NCBI RefSeq assembly: GCF_018129685.1
Contig: NZ_JAFCLG010000003.1
Span: 248,001-312,000 of the forward strand
Source: Bradyrhizobium manausense
GTDB lineage: Bacteria > Pseudomonadota > Alphaproteobacteria > Rhizobiales > Xanthobacteraceae
Reading direction: 5' to 3'
DNA: 64,000 nt
Positions 43,801-52,013 of the stretch are shown here, one piece after another; positions within the stretch are counted from its first letter, which is position 1, and the number at the start of each line of letters is the position of its first letter. The notes under the pieces are model-generated. The model worked only from the letters and a program-made list of their open reading frames with translations, did not search any database and was not told the origin of the DNA. A program made the position numbers and the translations under genes.

Positions 43801-44019
43801 CATGTCTTTGCGCATATTAACCTTTGGCGCCGGTATTCGCGGCGACCAGCTCGCGTGCTGCGCGGATGTTGTGCGCTTCCGCGCGGCCATGTCGACATCT
43901 AGCCGTGAACAGGTGCGTACGGAGCCATCAGGCCGATTCGGACGTGATTCGTTCGGGCCGCGTTCCGTTCGTTAAGGCAGAGCGCGACTCCGTTGCATTT
44001 TGAGACAAAAGCAGGTTTG

Positions 44020-44244
44020 TCAGGCCACGCCGGAATGCTTCACGCGCGGCATGCGCCAGCCGATGACGGTGGCTTCCACCGGGACGCCGGCCGCATCGTT
44101 CTGCCAGCGGCCCTCGACATAGCGGCAGGCGAACGGCAGTTGATACGTCCCGCTGTGATCCTCGCACAGCACTTCGACCGGCAGGCCGGGTGGCGGTTCT
44201 CCGGCGCCATCAAATTCCGCCAGACGTCTATCGCGCGTTGCCAT
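44020..44244 (-). CDS. Small conserved-looking hypothetical protein
   Basis: 74 residues starting MATRDRRLAEFDGAGEPPPG. A GGGGAG ribosome binding site is 10 nt ahead of the ATG. The product has no signal or membrane segment and ends VEATVIGWRMPRVKHSGVA. The middle (VEVLCEDHSGTYQLPFACRY) is compact, with two Cys and one His. I believe similar short proteins occur across Bradyrhizobium but cannot name a family. The rest of 43801-44019 shows no gene. Confidence 0.65.
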   Translation of the reverse strand: MATRDRRLAEFDGAGEPPPGLPVEVLCEDHSGTYQLPFACRYVEGRWQNDAAGVPVEATVIGWRMPRVKHSGVA

Positions 44245-44425
44245 TCCAGAAATCTCCCCTCATCAAGCCGCGAAAAGAGCGCCCACTTCTTCCGCGCGCG
44301 GTTCACTGCTCCCCATCCGAGGGAACGGGCCAAGCTCAACGCGAGAATGCGGTACGAGTGTGGTAGCCTCCGCCCGCTGCGCGCAATAAGCGCACATTGC
44401 CGTGATCGTTGGACGAGGAATCCTG

Positions 44426-44767
44426 ATGCTGCGCACGACCGCTGCCGTTTGTTTCGCCATGTTACCGTTCGTCGCGCATGCTCAGGACGTGCCCGGCATC
44501 GAGATCTGCACGGTCGAGAAGACGATGGAGCGGCGGACCAGCTGCCTGCAGAGCAACGTCGATTTTCTCCAGAAGACCATCACCAGGCTCAATCTCGATC
44601 ACCAGCAAAAGATCGATGCTGCCATCAGGCAGATCGATGCGCTGAAGGTGACCCTCGCAGGCTTGCAGAAGACCATCGGCGACCTCCAGGCCATGCAGAC
44701 GAAGACGGTCGAGGATCTGAAGAAGAAGCAGGACGTGCCGCCGCCCAAGGATGCGAAGGACAAATAG
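44426..44767 (+). CDS. Small exported coiled-coil protein
   Basis: 113 residues from the ATG at 44426; an in-frame start eight codons upstream is less likely. A signal peptide (about 1-20, ending VAHAQD) precedes CTVEKTMERRTSCLQSNVDF, with a Cys pair likely forming a disulfide. A long amphipathic helix with heptad-like Leu/Ile spacing follows (about 43-95) and a Lys/Pro-rich tail. Function is unknown; its shape suggests a periplasmic oligomer. Confidence 0.7.
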   Translation: MLRTTAAVCFAMLPFVAHAQDVPGIEICTVEKTMERRTSCLQSNVDFLQKTITRLNLDHQQKIDAAIRQIDALKVTLAGLQKTIGDLQAMQTKTVEDLKKKQDVPPPKDAKDK

Positions 44768-44851
44768 CCTCGGACCACGAGAGCAATCCCGATCAAGCGA
44801 GGCGCGCGGTAACGTGCATCATCGCCGCGCTTCGAACGAGAGCTAGAACCC

Positions 44852-45685
44852 ATGAACCCGGCCCAGCGCGCGCTCTGGTATATCGAAAGCCATCTGGCCG
44901 AGCCGATGACGCTCGACGAGATTGCTGCGATCGGTGGCGTGTCGCGGTTCCACATGGTGCGTGCGTTTGCCGCAGCCACCGGCTTCCCGGTGATGCGCTA
45001 TTTGCGCGCACGACGGCTGAGTGAGGCGGCGCGCAGCCTTGCCAAGGGCGCGCCGAACATTCTGAGCATCGCGCTGGAGGCGGATTATGGCTCGCACGAA
45101 GCATTCACCCGTGCGTTCCGCGACCAGTTCGGCACCACGCCCGAGGCGGTGAGAGCGGCGACGTGCACCGGCCAGCTCAAGCTTCAGCAGCCGATCCTGA
45201 TGGAGTCCAGCATGCTCGACAATCTCGCTGCCCCGCGTTTTGAATCCGCAAAGGCTTTCCTCGTCGCCGGCCTCGCCGAGCGCATCACCTGCGACAACGG
45301 CGCGGCCATTCCGGGCCTGTGGCATCGCTTCCACCAGGAGGTCGCCGACATTCCCGAGCGCATTGGAAACGTCGCTTACGGCGTCTGCTGCAACGGCGAT
45401 GATTCCGGCAATTTCGACTACATCGCCGGCGTCGAGGTCGCCGATTTCTCCGACCTTGCGCCTCGCTTCGGCCGCATCCGCATCCCCGAGCAGCGCTACG
45501 CGGTGTTCACCCACAGCGACCACGTTGCCTCGATCCGGCGCACCGTCAACACGATCTGGAATCAATGGCTGCCCGCTTCCGGCTACAAGGCTGCGGATGC
45601 GCCGAACTTCGAGCGTTATGACGAGAATTTCGATCCCGTCACCGGCAATGGCGGCTTCGAGATTTGGGTGCCGGTGCGCGAGTAG
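44852..45685 (+). CDS. AraC-family regulator with GyrI-like effector domain
   Basis: 277 residues. The DNA-binding domain is N-terminal (about 5-105: MTLDEIAAIGGVSRFHMVRAFA; ILSIALEADYGSHEAFTRAFR), the reverse of classical AraC. It is followed by a GyrI/Rob-type effector-binding domain (about 125-277, including RFGRIRIPEQRYAVFTHSDH). This layout matches Rob/SoxS-like regulators that bind small ligands. No obvious target is adjacent. Confidence 0.9.
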   Translation: MNPAQRALWYIESHLAEPMTLDEIAAIGGVSRFHMVRAFAAATGFPVMRYLRARRLSEAARSLAKGAPNILSIALEADYGSHEAFTRAFRDQFGTTPEAVRAATCTGQLKLQQPILMESSMLDNLAAPRFESAKAFLVAGLAERITCDNGAAIPGLWHRFHQEVADIPERIGNVAYGVCCNGDDSGNFDYIAGVEVADFSDLAPRFGRIRIPEQRYAVFTHSDHVASIRRTVNTIWNQWLPASGYKAADAPNFERYDENFDPVTGNGGFEIWVPVRE

Positions 45686-45820
45686 CACTGCAACGCTGGC
45701 ATACCATCCCGCTTGCTTGGCAAGGGGCAGCTACTTTGTCATAACCGCTGGCAAATCTTGCCAGCGGGGCCTGCGCCGGACATCCCGAGCAAGCCATAAC
45801 AAGCAGCCGGGAGGTCCCCA

Positions 45821-46747
45821 ATGTCCGACATCCGCGTTCTCGCCACCGACCTCGAATTTCCGGAAGGTCCGGTCGTGATGCCTGATGGCTCGGTGGTGCT
45901 GGTGGAAATCCGTGGCCAGCGCCTGACGCGCGTTTATCCCGATGGCCGCAAGGAGATCGTCGCGAAAGTGCCGGGCGGCCCGAACGGCGCCGCGCTTGGC
46001 CCCGACGGAAAAATCTACATCTGCAACAATGGCGGCTTCTCCTGGATTCCGACCCGCACCACGATCATGCCGGGCCCGCAACCCGAGGATTATCTCGGCG
46101 GCTCGATCCAGCGCGTCGATCTGCAGTCCGGCAAGGTCGAGACCGTCGTCACCAAATGCGGCGAGCACGATCTGCGCGGGCCGAACGATCTCGTTTTCGA
46201 CAGGCATGGTGGCTTGTGGTTTTCCGACCTCGGCAAGCGCCGCGCCCGCGAGATGGATGTTGGCGGCATGTACTACCTCAAGCCCGGCATGACCGACATC
46301 GTCGAGGTCGTGCACGGCGTGCTGCCGGCCAACGGCATCGGCCTCTCGCCCGACGAAAACACCGTCTACATCGCGGAGACGCCGACGGGCCGGCTGTGGG
46401 CCTATGAGCTCTCCGCGCCCGGCACGCTCAAGCCGCGCGACGCGATCTATCGCGGCGAGCGCGGCAAGCCGATCTGCGGCCTCGGCGGCTACCAGATGTT
46501 CGACTCGCTGGCGGTGGAAGCGAATGGCAATGTCTGCGTGGCCACGCTCGTCTCCGGCTGCATCTCGGTGATCGCGCCTGACGGTACCCTGGTCGAGCAG
46601 GTCCCGACCGGCGACCGCGTCACCACCAACATCGCCTTCGGCGGCCCCGAGCTGAAGACCGCCTACATCACGCTGTCCGGCAAGGGCGAGCTCGTCGCCA
46701 TGGACTGGCCGCGTGGCGGTTTGCCTCTCAATTTCCTAAACAAATAA
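45821..46747 (+). CDS. SMP-30/gluconolactonase family hydrolase
   Basis: 308 residues, six-bladed beta-propeller family. Metal-site residues are recognisable as Glu15 (LEFPEGPVVMPDG), Asn171 (LPANGIGLSPDE) and Asp228 (YQMFDSLAVEANG). Members hydrolyse sugar lactones or other lactones with a divalent cation. There is no signal peptide. It is monocistronic, with a long palindromic repeat starting 15 nt after the stop. Confidence 0.9.
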   Translation: MSDIRVLATDLEFPEGPVVMPDGSVVLVEIRGQRLTRVYPDGRKEIVAKVPGGPNGAALGPDGKIYICNNGGFSWIPTRTTIMPGPQPEDYLGGSIQRVDLQSGKVETVVTKCGEHDLRGPNDLVFDRHGGLWFSDLGKRRAREMDVGGMYYLKPGMTDIVEVVHGVLPANGIGLSPDENTVYIAETPTGRLWAYELSAPGTLKPRDAIYRGERGKPICGLGGYQMFDSLAVEANGNVCVATLVSGCISVIAPDGTLVEQVPTGDRVTTNIAFGGPELKTAYITLSGKGELVAMDWPRGGLPLNFLNK

Positions 46748-46761
46748 ACGGTGCTAGTTAC

Positions 46762-46878
46762 CGTCATTGCGAGCGAAGCGAAGCAATCCAGGAATGCGTC
46801 CGCGGTGACAGTCTGGATTGCTTCGTCGCTCCAGTGCAAAATTGCCCTGCAATTTTGTCACGAGCTCCTCGCAATGAC
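46762..46878. repeat. Long variant of CGTCATTGCGAG palindromic repeat (copy 8)
   Basis: 117 bp, same arms and internal CAAAATTGCCCTGCAATTTTG stem as copies 5 and 6. It ends 18 nt before the GNAT start codon, so it would form the 5' leader of that mRNA if transcription comes from upstream. Confidence 0.9.
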
Positions 46879-46896
46879 AACGGAGAGAGAACTTCA

Positions 46897-47496
46897 ATGC
46901 CCTGGCCCGATCCCATCACCCTGCGTGGACAACACGCCCGCCTCGAGCCGCTGTCGAAAGAGCATCGCGATGGCCTGATGGAGGCCGTGAAGGACGGCGA
47001 GCTCTACAAGATCTGGTACACGCTGATCCCGACGCCGGAGAACGTGACCAGGGAGATCGACCGCCGCCTCGGCCTGCAGGCCGCGGGCTCGATGCTGCCG
47101 TTCACGGTGTTCGACGCCGGCGGCAAGATCGTCGGCCAGACCACCTACATGAACATCGATGCCGCAAACCGCCGCGTCGAGATCGGCGGGACCTGGTATG
47201 CGAAGAGTGCGCAGCGCGGTCCGCTCAACACCCAGTGCAAGCTCTTGCTGCTCACCCACGCCTTCGAGACGCTGAACTGCATCGCGGTGGAATTCCGCAC
47301 GCATTTCTTCAACCACCAGAGCCGCCGCGCCATCGAGCGCCTGGGCGCCAAGCAGGACGGCATCCTGCGCAGCCACCAGGTCGCGCCGAACGGCACGCTG
47401 CGCGACACCGTCGTCTACAGCATCACCGCCGCCGAATGGCCGACGGTGAAGGCGCATCTCAACTATCAACTCAACGACAAGCCGCGCCAGCAATGA
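46897..47496 (+). CDS. GNAT family N-acetyltransferase
   Basis: 199 residues from the ATG at 46897, preceded by GGAGAGAG. It is of the RimJ/RimL-like GNAT group: LRGQHARLEPLSKEHRDGL at the start, then EIGGTWYAKSAQRGPLNTQCKLLLLTHAFE (acetyl-CoA binding) and FNHQSRRAIERLGAKQDGILRSHQ. It transfers acetyl from acetyl-CoA to an amine; substrate unknown. A palindromic repeat sits in its leader. Confidence 0.9.
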   Translation: MPWPDPITLRGQHARLEPLSKEHRDGLMEAVKDGELYKIWYTLIPTPENVTREIDRRLGLQAAGSMLPFTVFDAGGKIVGQTTYMNIDAANRRVEIGGTWYAKSAQRGPLNTQCKLLLLTHAFETLNCIAVEFRTHFFNHQSRRAIERLGAKQDGILRSHQVAPNGTLRDTVVYSITAAEWPTVKAHLNYQLNDKPRQQ

Positions 47497-47604
47497 TGTG
47501 CACCGCTTTTGCCGCGAACTCGATCACCTTTCCCATAGGGAGAGGTGTCGGCGCGCGCGGCAGCAATTCACTCAATATCACGACGCGGTAAAGGCCGGGG
47601 AACC

Positions 47605-49251
47605 ATGGATCAATTTGACTACGTGATCATCGGCGCGGGCTCGGCCGGTTGCGTCCTCACCTCAAGGCTCAGCGAAGATCCGAACGTGAGCGTCTGCGTG
47701 CTCGAAGCGGGCCCGAACGACTGGCACCCCTATATCCATCTGCCTGCGGGTTTCATCAAGACCTTCCACATGAAGAGCATCAACTGGGCCTACCAGCAGG
47801 AGGTCGGGCCCTACACCAATGGGCGCAGCATCTACGCGCCGCGCGGCAAGACGCTCGGCGGCTCGTCCTCGATCAACGGCCACATCTACAACCGCGGCCA
47901 GCGGATGGATTTCGACACCTGGGCGCAGATGGGCAATCGCGGCTGGGGCTATGCCGACGTGCTGCCCTACTTCAAGCGGCTGGAGAAGCGGGTCGGCGAG
48001 GGCGACAATACCTTTCGCGGGCGCGACGGCAAGCTCACCGTCACGACGATGGACTGGCGCGATCCGCTTTGCGAAGCCTTCATGGAAGGCGCGGTCTCGC
48101 TCGGCATTCCCCGCAACCCTGACTACAACGGCGCGAAGCAGGAGGGAGTCTCCTACTGCCAGCGCACCATCGACAAGGGCCTGCGCGTCTCCGGCTCGAC
48201 CGCGTTCCTCAAGCCCGCGATGAAGCGGCCGAACGTGCATGTGCGCACGCATGCGCACGCAACCGAGATCATTTTCGAAGGCAAGCGCGCCGTTGGCGTG
48301 CGCTACACCAGGGGCGGCCGCGGCGGCACGCCGGTGGAGGTGCGCGCCAACAAGGAGGTGATCCTGTCCGGCGGCACCTATAATTCGCCTCAGCTCTTGC
48401 AGCTCTCAGGCATCGGCTCGCCCGATCTGCTGAACGCCCACGGCATCCAGGTGCGCCACGCGCTGCCGGTCGGCGAGGGCTTGCAGGACCATTACGCCCC
48501 GCGAACCGTGGCGCGCGTCAAGGACATCAAGACCATCAACGAGCTGCGTCGCGGTGTCTCGCTGTGGATCGAGGCGCTGAAATGGGCGACCGCGCGCCGC
48601 GGCCTGCTTTCGCTGTCGCCGACCATGGTCTATTGTTTCTGGCATTCCGGCGAGAGCGCCGACAGCTCCGACTTGCAGCTCACCTTCACGCCGGCGAGCT
48701 ACAAGGAAGGCGTGCAGGGCCAGCTCGAGGACGAGCCCGGCATGACGGTGGCCTCCTGGCAGCAGCGCCCGGAGAGCCGCGGCTATGTCCGCATCCGCTC
48801 ATCCGATCCGTTCGCGCCGCCGATCATCCAGACCAATTATCTCGACGCCGAGCTTGACCGCCGCGTCATCGTCGGCGGCATGAAGCTTGCGCGGCGCCTG
48901 CTGAAATCCGCACCGCTGTCGCCCTATTACGCCTACGAGGATTTCCCCGGCCCCAACGTCGTCTCCGACGACGAATTTTTGCACGCGGCCACTGAACGCG
49001 GCACCACCACCTTCCACCCCGGCTGCACCTGCCGCATGGGCCCGGCGGATTCGAGTTGGGCCGTGGTCGACGACCAGCTCCGCGTCCACGGCCTCGAAGG
49101 CCTCCGCGTCATCGACGCGTCCGTCATGCCGCGCATGATCTCGGCGAATTTGAATGCGGCCACCATGATGATCGCGGATCGTGCCTCGGACCTGATCCGC
49201 GGTAAGGCCCCGATGGAAGCCGCGCGCATCCCGGACGCTGCGGTGGCGTGA
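47605..49251 (+). CDS. GMC-family FAD oxidoreductase (choline-dehydrogenase-like)
   Basis: 548 residues from the ATG at 47605. The FAD site FDYVIIGAGSAGCVLTSRLSE (GAGSAG 10-15), the GMC signature GKTLGGSSSINGHIYNRG, and the C-terminal TTTFHPGCTCRMG...DASVMPRMISANLNA with the active-site His are present. GMC enzymes oxidise alcohols; membrane-associated choline or alcohol dehydrogenases are the nearest relatives by look. The CysThrCys in place of GTCRMG's GT is a small variation. It is monocistronic. Confidence 0.93.
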   Translation: MDQFDYVIIGAGSAGCVLTSRLSEDPNVSVCVLEAGPNDWHPYIHLPAGFIKTFHMKSINWAYQQEVGPYTNGRSIYAPRGKTLGGSSSINGHIYNRGQRMDFDTWAQMGNRGWGYADVLPYFKRLEKRVGEGDNTFRGRDGKLTVTTMDWRDPLCEAFMEGAVSLGIPRNPDYNGAKQEGVSYCQRTIDKGLRVSGSTAFLKPAMKRPNVHVRTHAHATEIIFEGKRAVGVRYTRGGRGGTPVEVRANKEVILSGGTYNSPQLLQLSGIGSPDLLNAHGIQVRHALPVGEGLQDHYAPRTVARVKDIKTINELRRGVSLWIEALKWATARRGLLSLSPTMVYCFWHSGESADSSDLQLTFTPASYKEGVQGQLEDEPGMTVASWQQRPESRGYVRIRSSDPFAPPIIQTNYLDAELDRRVIVGGMKLARRLLKSAPLSPYYAYEDFPGPNVVSDDEFLHAATERGTTTFHPGCTCRMGPADSSWAVVDDQLRVHGLEGLRVIDASVMPRMISANLNAATMMIADRASDLIRGKAPMEAARIPDAAVA

Positions 49252-49256
49252 GATTT

Positions 49257-49369
49257 CGTAGGGTGGGTTAGCGAGCGGCTGCGCGAAGCGCGGTCGCTGG
49301 CGTAACCCACCGCCTCTGCCGATGCGGAAACGCAAGAGGTGGGTTACGCTGACGCTAACCCACCCTACG
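49257..49369. repeat. GTAGGGTGGGTTAGCG palindromic repeat (diverged relative of 12835 copy)
   Basis: Outer arms CGTAGGGTGGGTTAGCG / CGCTAACCCACCCTACG with inner GGCGTAACCCACC / GGTGGGTTACGC. It fills the gap between the GMC gene and the Imm53-like gene. Confidence 0.88.
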
Positions 49370-49397
49370 AGCCCATCATCCAACGGACAGAAATCCG

Positions 49398-49730
49398 ATG
49401 CAGGACGCAGACGACGTGCTTGAACGACTGGAGCGATGGTATGCGGCCCAATGCAATGGAGACTGGGAGCACACCTACGGCATAACGATCGAGACGCTGG
49501 ACAACCCCGGCTGGAACTTCAAGGTGGAGCTTAGGGATACATACTTGTCGGGCCGCACTTTCTCGGAAATTTCGGAACGTCAATCAGACGATCACAGGGA
49601 GTTCTTCCATTGCGGCGTGAAGGACGATGTCTTCACGGGGGCGTGTCCTCCCAATCGGCTCCGCGAAATCATTTCGATCTTCCTGGGCTGGGCCGAAATG
49701 CCTTCGGCGGAGCAGGTCGAGAAGTCTTAG
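49398..49730 (+). CDS. Imm53-like immunity family protein, orphan
   Basis: 110 residues. The opening LERWYAAQCNGDWEHTYGITIETLDNPGWNF and the C-terminal LREIISIFLGWAEM match what I know of the immunity-protein 53 family, found beside polymorphic toxins. It contains no signal or membrane segment. No toxin, secretion gene or other immunity gene is next to it; it lies between two blocks of dispersed repeats. It may protect against toxins of neighbouring cells or be a relic of a lost toxin locus. Confidence 0.7.
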   Translation: MQDADDVLERLERWYAAQCNGDWEHTYGITIETLDNPGWNFKVELRDTYLSGRTFSEISERQSDDHREFFHCGVKDDVFTGACPPNRLREIISIFLGWAEMPSAEQVEKS

Positions 49731-50426
49731 AGTAGATGGTCATTTGATAGAGATATCGCTTCGCTCTATCCGGGCTACGGTCGGCGGGACATAAAGTCCC
49801 GTCGGGCAAAACACCCGCCACCCCGTCAACCCCCCACAAAAATATTCCACTTTACCGAAATTCGGAATTTTGGCATAACTCGAAACAGCCCGGCCCGACG
49901 AAGAGGGGCCGTTCGCGAGTCGTTCGAAACGCGGGCCGGGTTGCGGTGGACGCGGCAGCGTCGGCACGAGAGGTGCGGGCAGGGCGGGTAGTCCCTGTGA
50001 GTCCGCGGCCACGTGTAGACGGACGGCGCTGAGCGCGTACGGCAAAACCGTGTGGTCCTGGCCGTCGTTGCTACGGTCAAGCCTGTCGCGGAGGTGTGGA
50101 GCGCCCAACCGGGTCAACCACATCGTCAATTCGCGGGGCGAGGGAGGCCAGAACGAACTCGGCTCCCGGGAGCGCACGGCATAAGCCGTCCAACCACTGC
50201 GCAGGGAAGGCCGTGTGTGCGGCTTCACCTGTATGCCGCTGTGCAGTCTTTTTGCGCTACATGCGCACACCGTGGGTGCCAGCCGGCGCCCGGCCTTCCC
50301 TGCGCCCTCTGTTTGAAGAGGGAGCTAGCGGTGAAGCAAAGCTCGGGCGAAATGCGCCGCGAGGATGCAAAGGCATGTCTGCGATTGAGAAACGAGTTGA
50401 AAGCTGCTCGCGACACGCTCGATACC
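49731..50426. repeat. Long non-coding, repeat-derived region
   Basis: About 700 bases without a credible gene. The left end carries TATCGCTTCGCTCTATCCGG, typical of a dispersed fragment I recall from Bradyrhizobium intergenic DNA. The right part contains a perfect 14-bp inverted repeat, CGCAGGGAAGGCCG (50200-50213) and CGGCCTTCCCTGCG (50291-50304), with a 77-base loop. Open frames through it look like chance frames in GC-rich DNA. It could be a dispersed repeat family or encode a structured RNA. Confidence 0.6.
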
Positions 50427-50515
50427 GTAGGGTGGGCAAAGCGGAGCGTGCCCACGATCTTGCGTTTCATAACCGAATGGTGGGCACGGCGCTTTGCGCC
50501 TTTGCCCACCCTACG
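50427..50515. repeat. GTAGGGTGGGCAAAGCG palindromic repeat (copy 2)
   Basis: Same family as 12835-12925: CGTAGGGTGGGCAAAGCG left arm, GCCTTTGCCCACCCTACG right arm, inner CGTGCCCAC / GTGGGCACG. It lies 44 nt past the stop of the MoxR gene. Confidence 0.9.
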
Positions 50516-50558
50516 GCACCGCGCGGCACGCTGCAGCGCGTCCGGGACACGAAAGACC

Positions 50559-51401
50559 TTACACTTCCCTTCTGCTCAAGAACGCCAGCCGCTCGAACAA
50601 ATGCACGTCCTGCTCGTTCTTCAGCAGCGCGCCGTGCAGCGGCGGGATCAGCTTGCGCGGGTCGCGTTCCCTCAGCTGCTCGACGCTCATGTCCTCGTTG
50701 AGCAGCAGCTTGAGCCAGTCCAGCAGCTCGGACGTCGACGGCTTCTTCTTCAGGCCGGGCACCTCGCGGACCTCGAAGAAGATGCGCAGCGCTTCCTCGA
50801 CCAGGCGCTTCTTGATGCCCGGGAAGTGGACGTCGACGATGCGGCCCATCGTGTCGGCGTCGGGGAACTTGATGTAGTGGAAGAAGCAGCGGCGCAGGAA
50901 GGCGTCCGGCAGCTCCTTCTCGTTGTTGGAGGTGATCATCATGATCGGGCGCTGCTTGGCCTTGATCGTCTCGCCGGTCTCGTAGACATGGAATTCCATG
51001 CGGTCGAGCTCGAGCAGGAGATCGTTCGGGAATTCGATGTCGGCCTTGTCGATCTCGTCGATCAGCAGCACCGGGCGCTGCTCGGCGGTGAAGGCCTCCC
51101 AAAGCTTGCCGCGCTTGATGTAGTTCTTGATGTCGGAGACGCGGGCATCGCCGAGCTGGCTGTCGCGCAGGCGCGACACCGCGTCGTATTCGTAGAGGCC
51201 CTGCTGCGCCTTGGTGGTGGACTTGATGTGCCAGGTCAAAAGCGGCGCGTTCAGCGCCTTCGCCACTTCCTCCGCCAGCACCGTCTTGCCGGTGCCGGGC
51301 TCGCCCTTGATAAGGAGCGGGCGCTCCAGCACGATCGAGGCATTGACGGCGACCTTGAGATCGTCGGTCGCAACATAGTCCTTGGTGCCGGTAAATTTCA
51401 T
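50559..51401 (-). CDS. MoxR-family AAA+ ATPase (CoxD-like)
   Basis: 280 residues. Walker A GEPGTGKT lies at 33-40, Walker B VLLIDEIDKA at 111-120 and sensor-1 IMMITSNNEKELPDAFLRRC further on. MoxR ATPases act with vWA proteins as chaperones in cofactor insertion or complex assembly. The downstream-pointing vWA gene at 52014 has the CoxE-like character of such a partner, although it is on the other strand. No CO-dehydrogenase structural genes (coxMSL) are in the window, so the client is unknown. Confidence 0.92.
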   Translation of the reverse strand: MKFTGTKDYVATDDLKVAVNASIVLERPLLIKGEPGTGKTVLAEEVAKALNAPLLTWHIKSTTKAQQGLYEYDAVSRLRDSQLGDARVSDIKNYIKRGKLWEAFTAEQRPVLLIDEIDKADIEFPNDLLLELDRMEFHVYETGETIKAKQRPIMMITSNNEKELPDAFLRRCFFHYIKFPDADTMGRIVDVHFPGIKKRLVEEALRIFFEVREVPGLKKKPSTSELLDWLKLLLNEDMSVEQLRERDPRKLIPPLHGALLKNEQDVHLFERLAFLSRREV

Positions 51402-51506
51402 TGCGCGTCCTTGTTGGTCGTCGTCCCGGGCGTTGCCAATGTCATGGCCCTGGTCGCGACATGGGAACGGCCGCTCATGGCGGCCGTTCCTGGTTCGGTC
51501 AGGCTT

Positions 51507-51752
51507 TCAGACCCGTTTTATCAGCGAAAGGATGACGAGCACAATCACCGCGCCGACCGTGGCGTCGATGATGGCGCCCAGCGTACCCGTGGCCAGCGCG
51601 ATGCCGAGCTGCGGCAGCACCCAGCCTGCGACCAGCGCGCCGATGATGCCGACCACGATGTTGCCGAGCAGGCCAAATCCCGCCCCGTGGACAATCTTAC
51701 CGGCGAGCCAGCCGGCGATGGCGCCGATGATCAGTGCTGCGAGAATACCCAT
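51507..51752 (-). CDS. GlsB/YeaQ/YmgE family small membrane protein
   Basis: 81 residues from the ATG at 51752. It has three hydrophobic segments with the family pattern GAIAGWLAGKIVHGAGFGLLGNIVVGIIGALVAGWVL. These transglycosylase-associated proteins are small inner-membrane proteins induced by stress; the enzymatic name is historical and no activity is shown. It sits between the MoxR and vWA genes. Confidence 0.9.
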   Translation of the reverse strand: MGILAALIIGAIAGWLAGKIVHGAGFGLLGNIVVGIIGALVAGWVLPQLGIALATGTLGAIIDATVGAVIVLVILSLIKRV

Positions 51753-51840
51753 TGCAAACGTCCCCAAAACAACCCCTTGAGACGGTCAATTCTAGAGCAA
51801 AAAGGCATCTGGTCTACGTTGAAGTGGTTCGCGCCTAGTT

Positions 51841-51963
51841 CACCTCTCCCCAGCGGGGAGAGGTCGATTTGCGCAGCAAATCGGGTGAGGGGGTGCCGGT
51901 CCCAAGAGAGACTGTATCCCCTCACCCGGCGCTGCGCGCCGACCTCTCCCTCCGGGAGAGGTG
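51841..51963. repeat. CACCTCTCC/GGAGAGGTG palindromic repeat (copy 1)
   Basis: Outer arms CACCTCTCCC / GGGAGAGGTG, inner GGTGAGGGGG / CCCCTCACCC, with smaller stems such as GATTTGCGCAGCAAATC. It lies 50 nt before the vWA gene start. A second copy is at 53229-53352. Confidence 0.88.
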
Positions 51964-52013
51964 AAGCGCCGCCGCCCCTTGACGTCAGCCATCCGACGGG
52001 CAATCTGTCAGCC

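Noticed and set aside
49740..50270. 176-codon minus-strand frame in the gene-free region
   Set aside because: No domain, odd composition, and it overlaps sequence that looks like dispersed repeat; likely a chance frame of the kind often annotated as hypothetical.
50052..52013. Plus-strand frame reading from the repeat region through the MoxR locus into the vWA gene
   Set aside because: The part before 52014 is a stop-free shadow of the minus-strand MoxR gene and repeats; vWA homology starts at the ATG at 52014.
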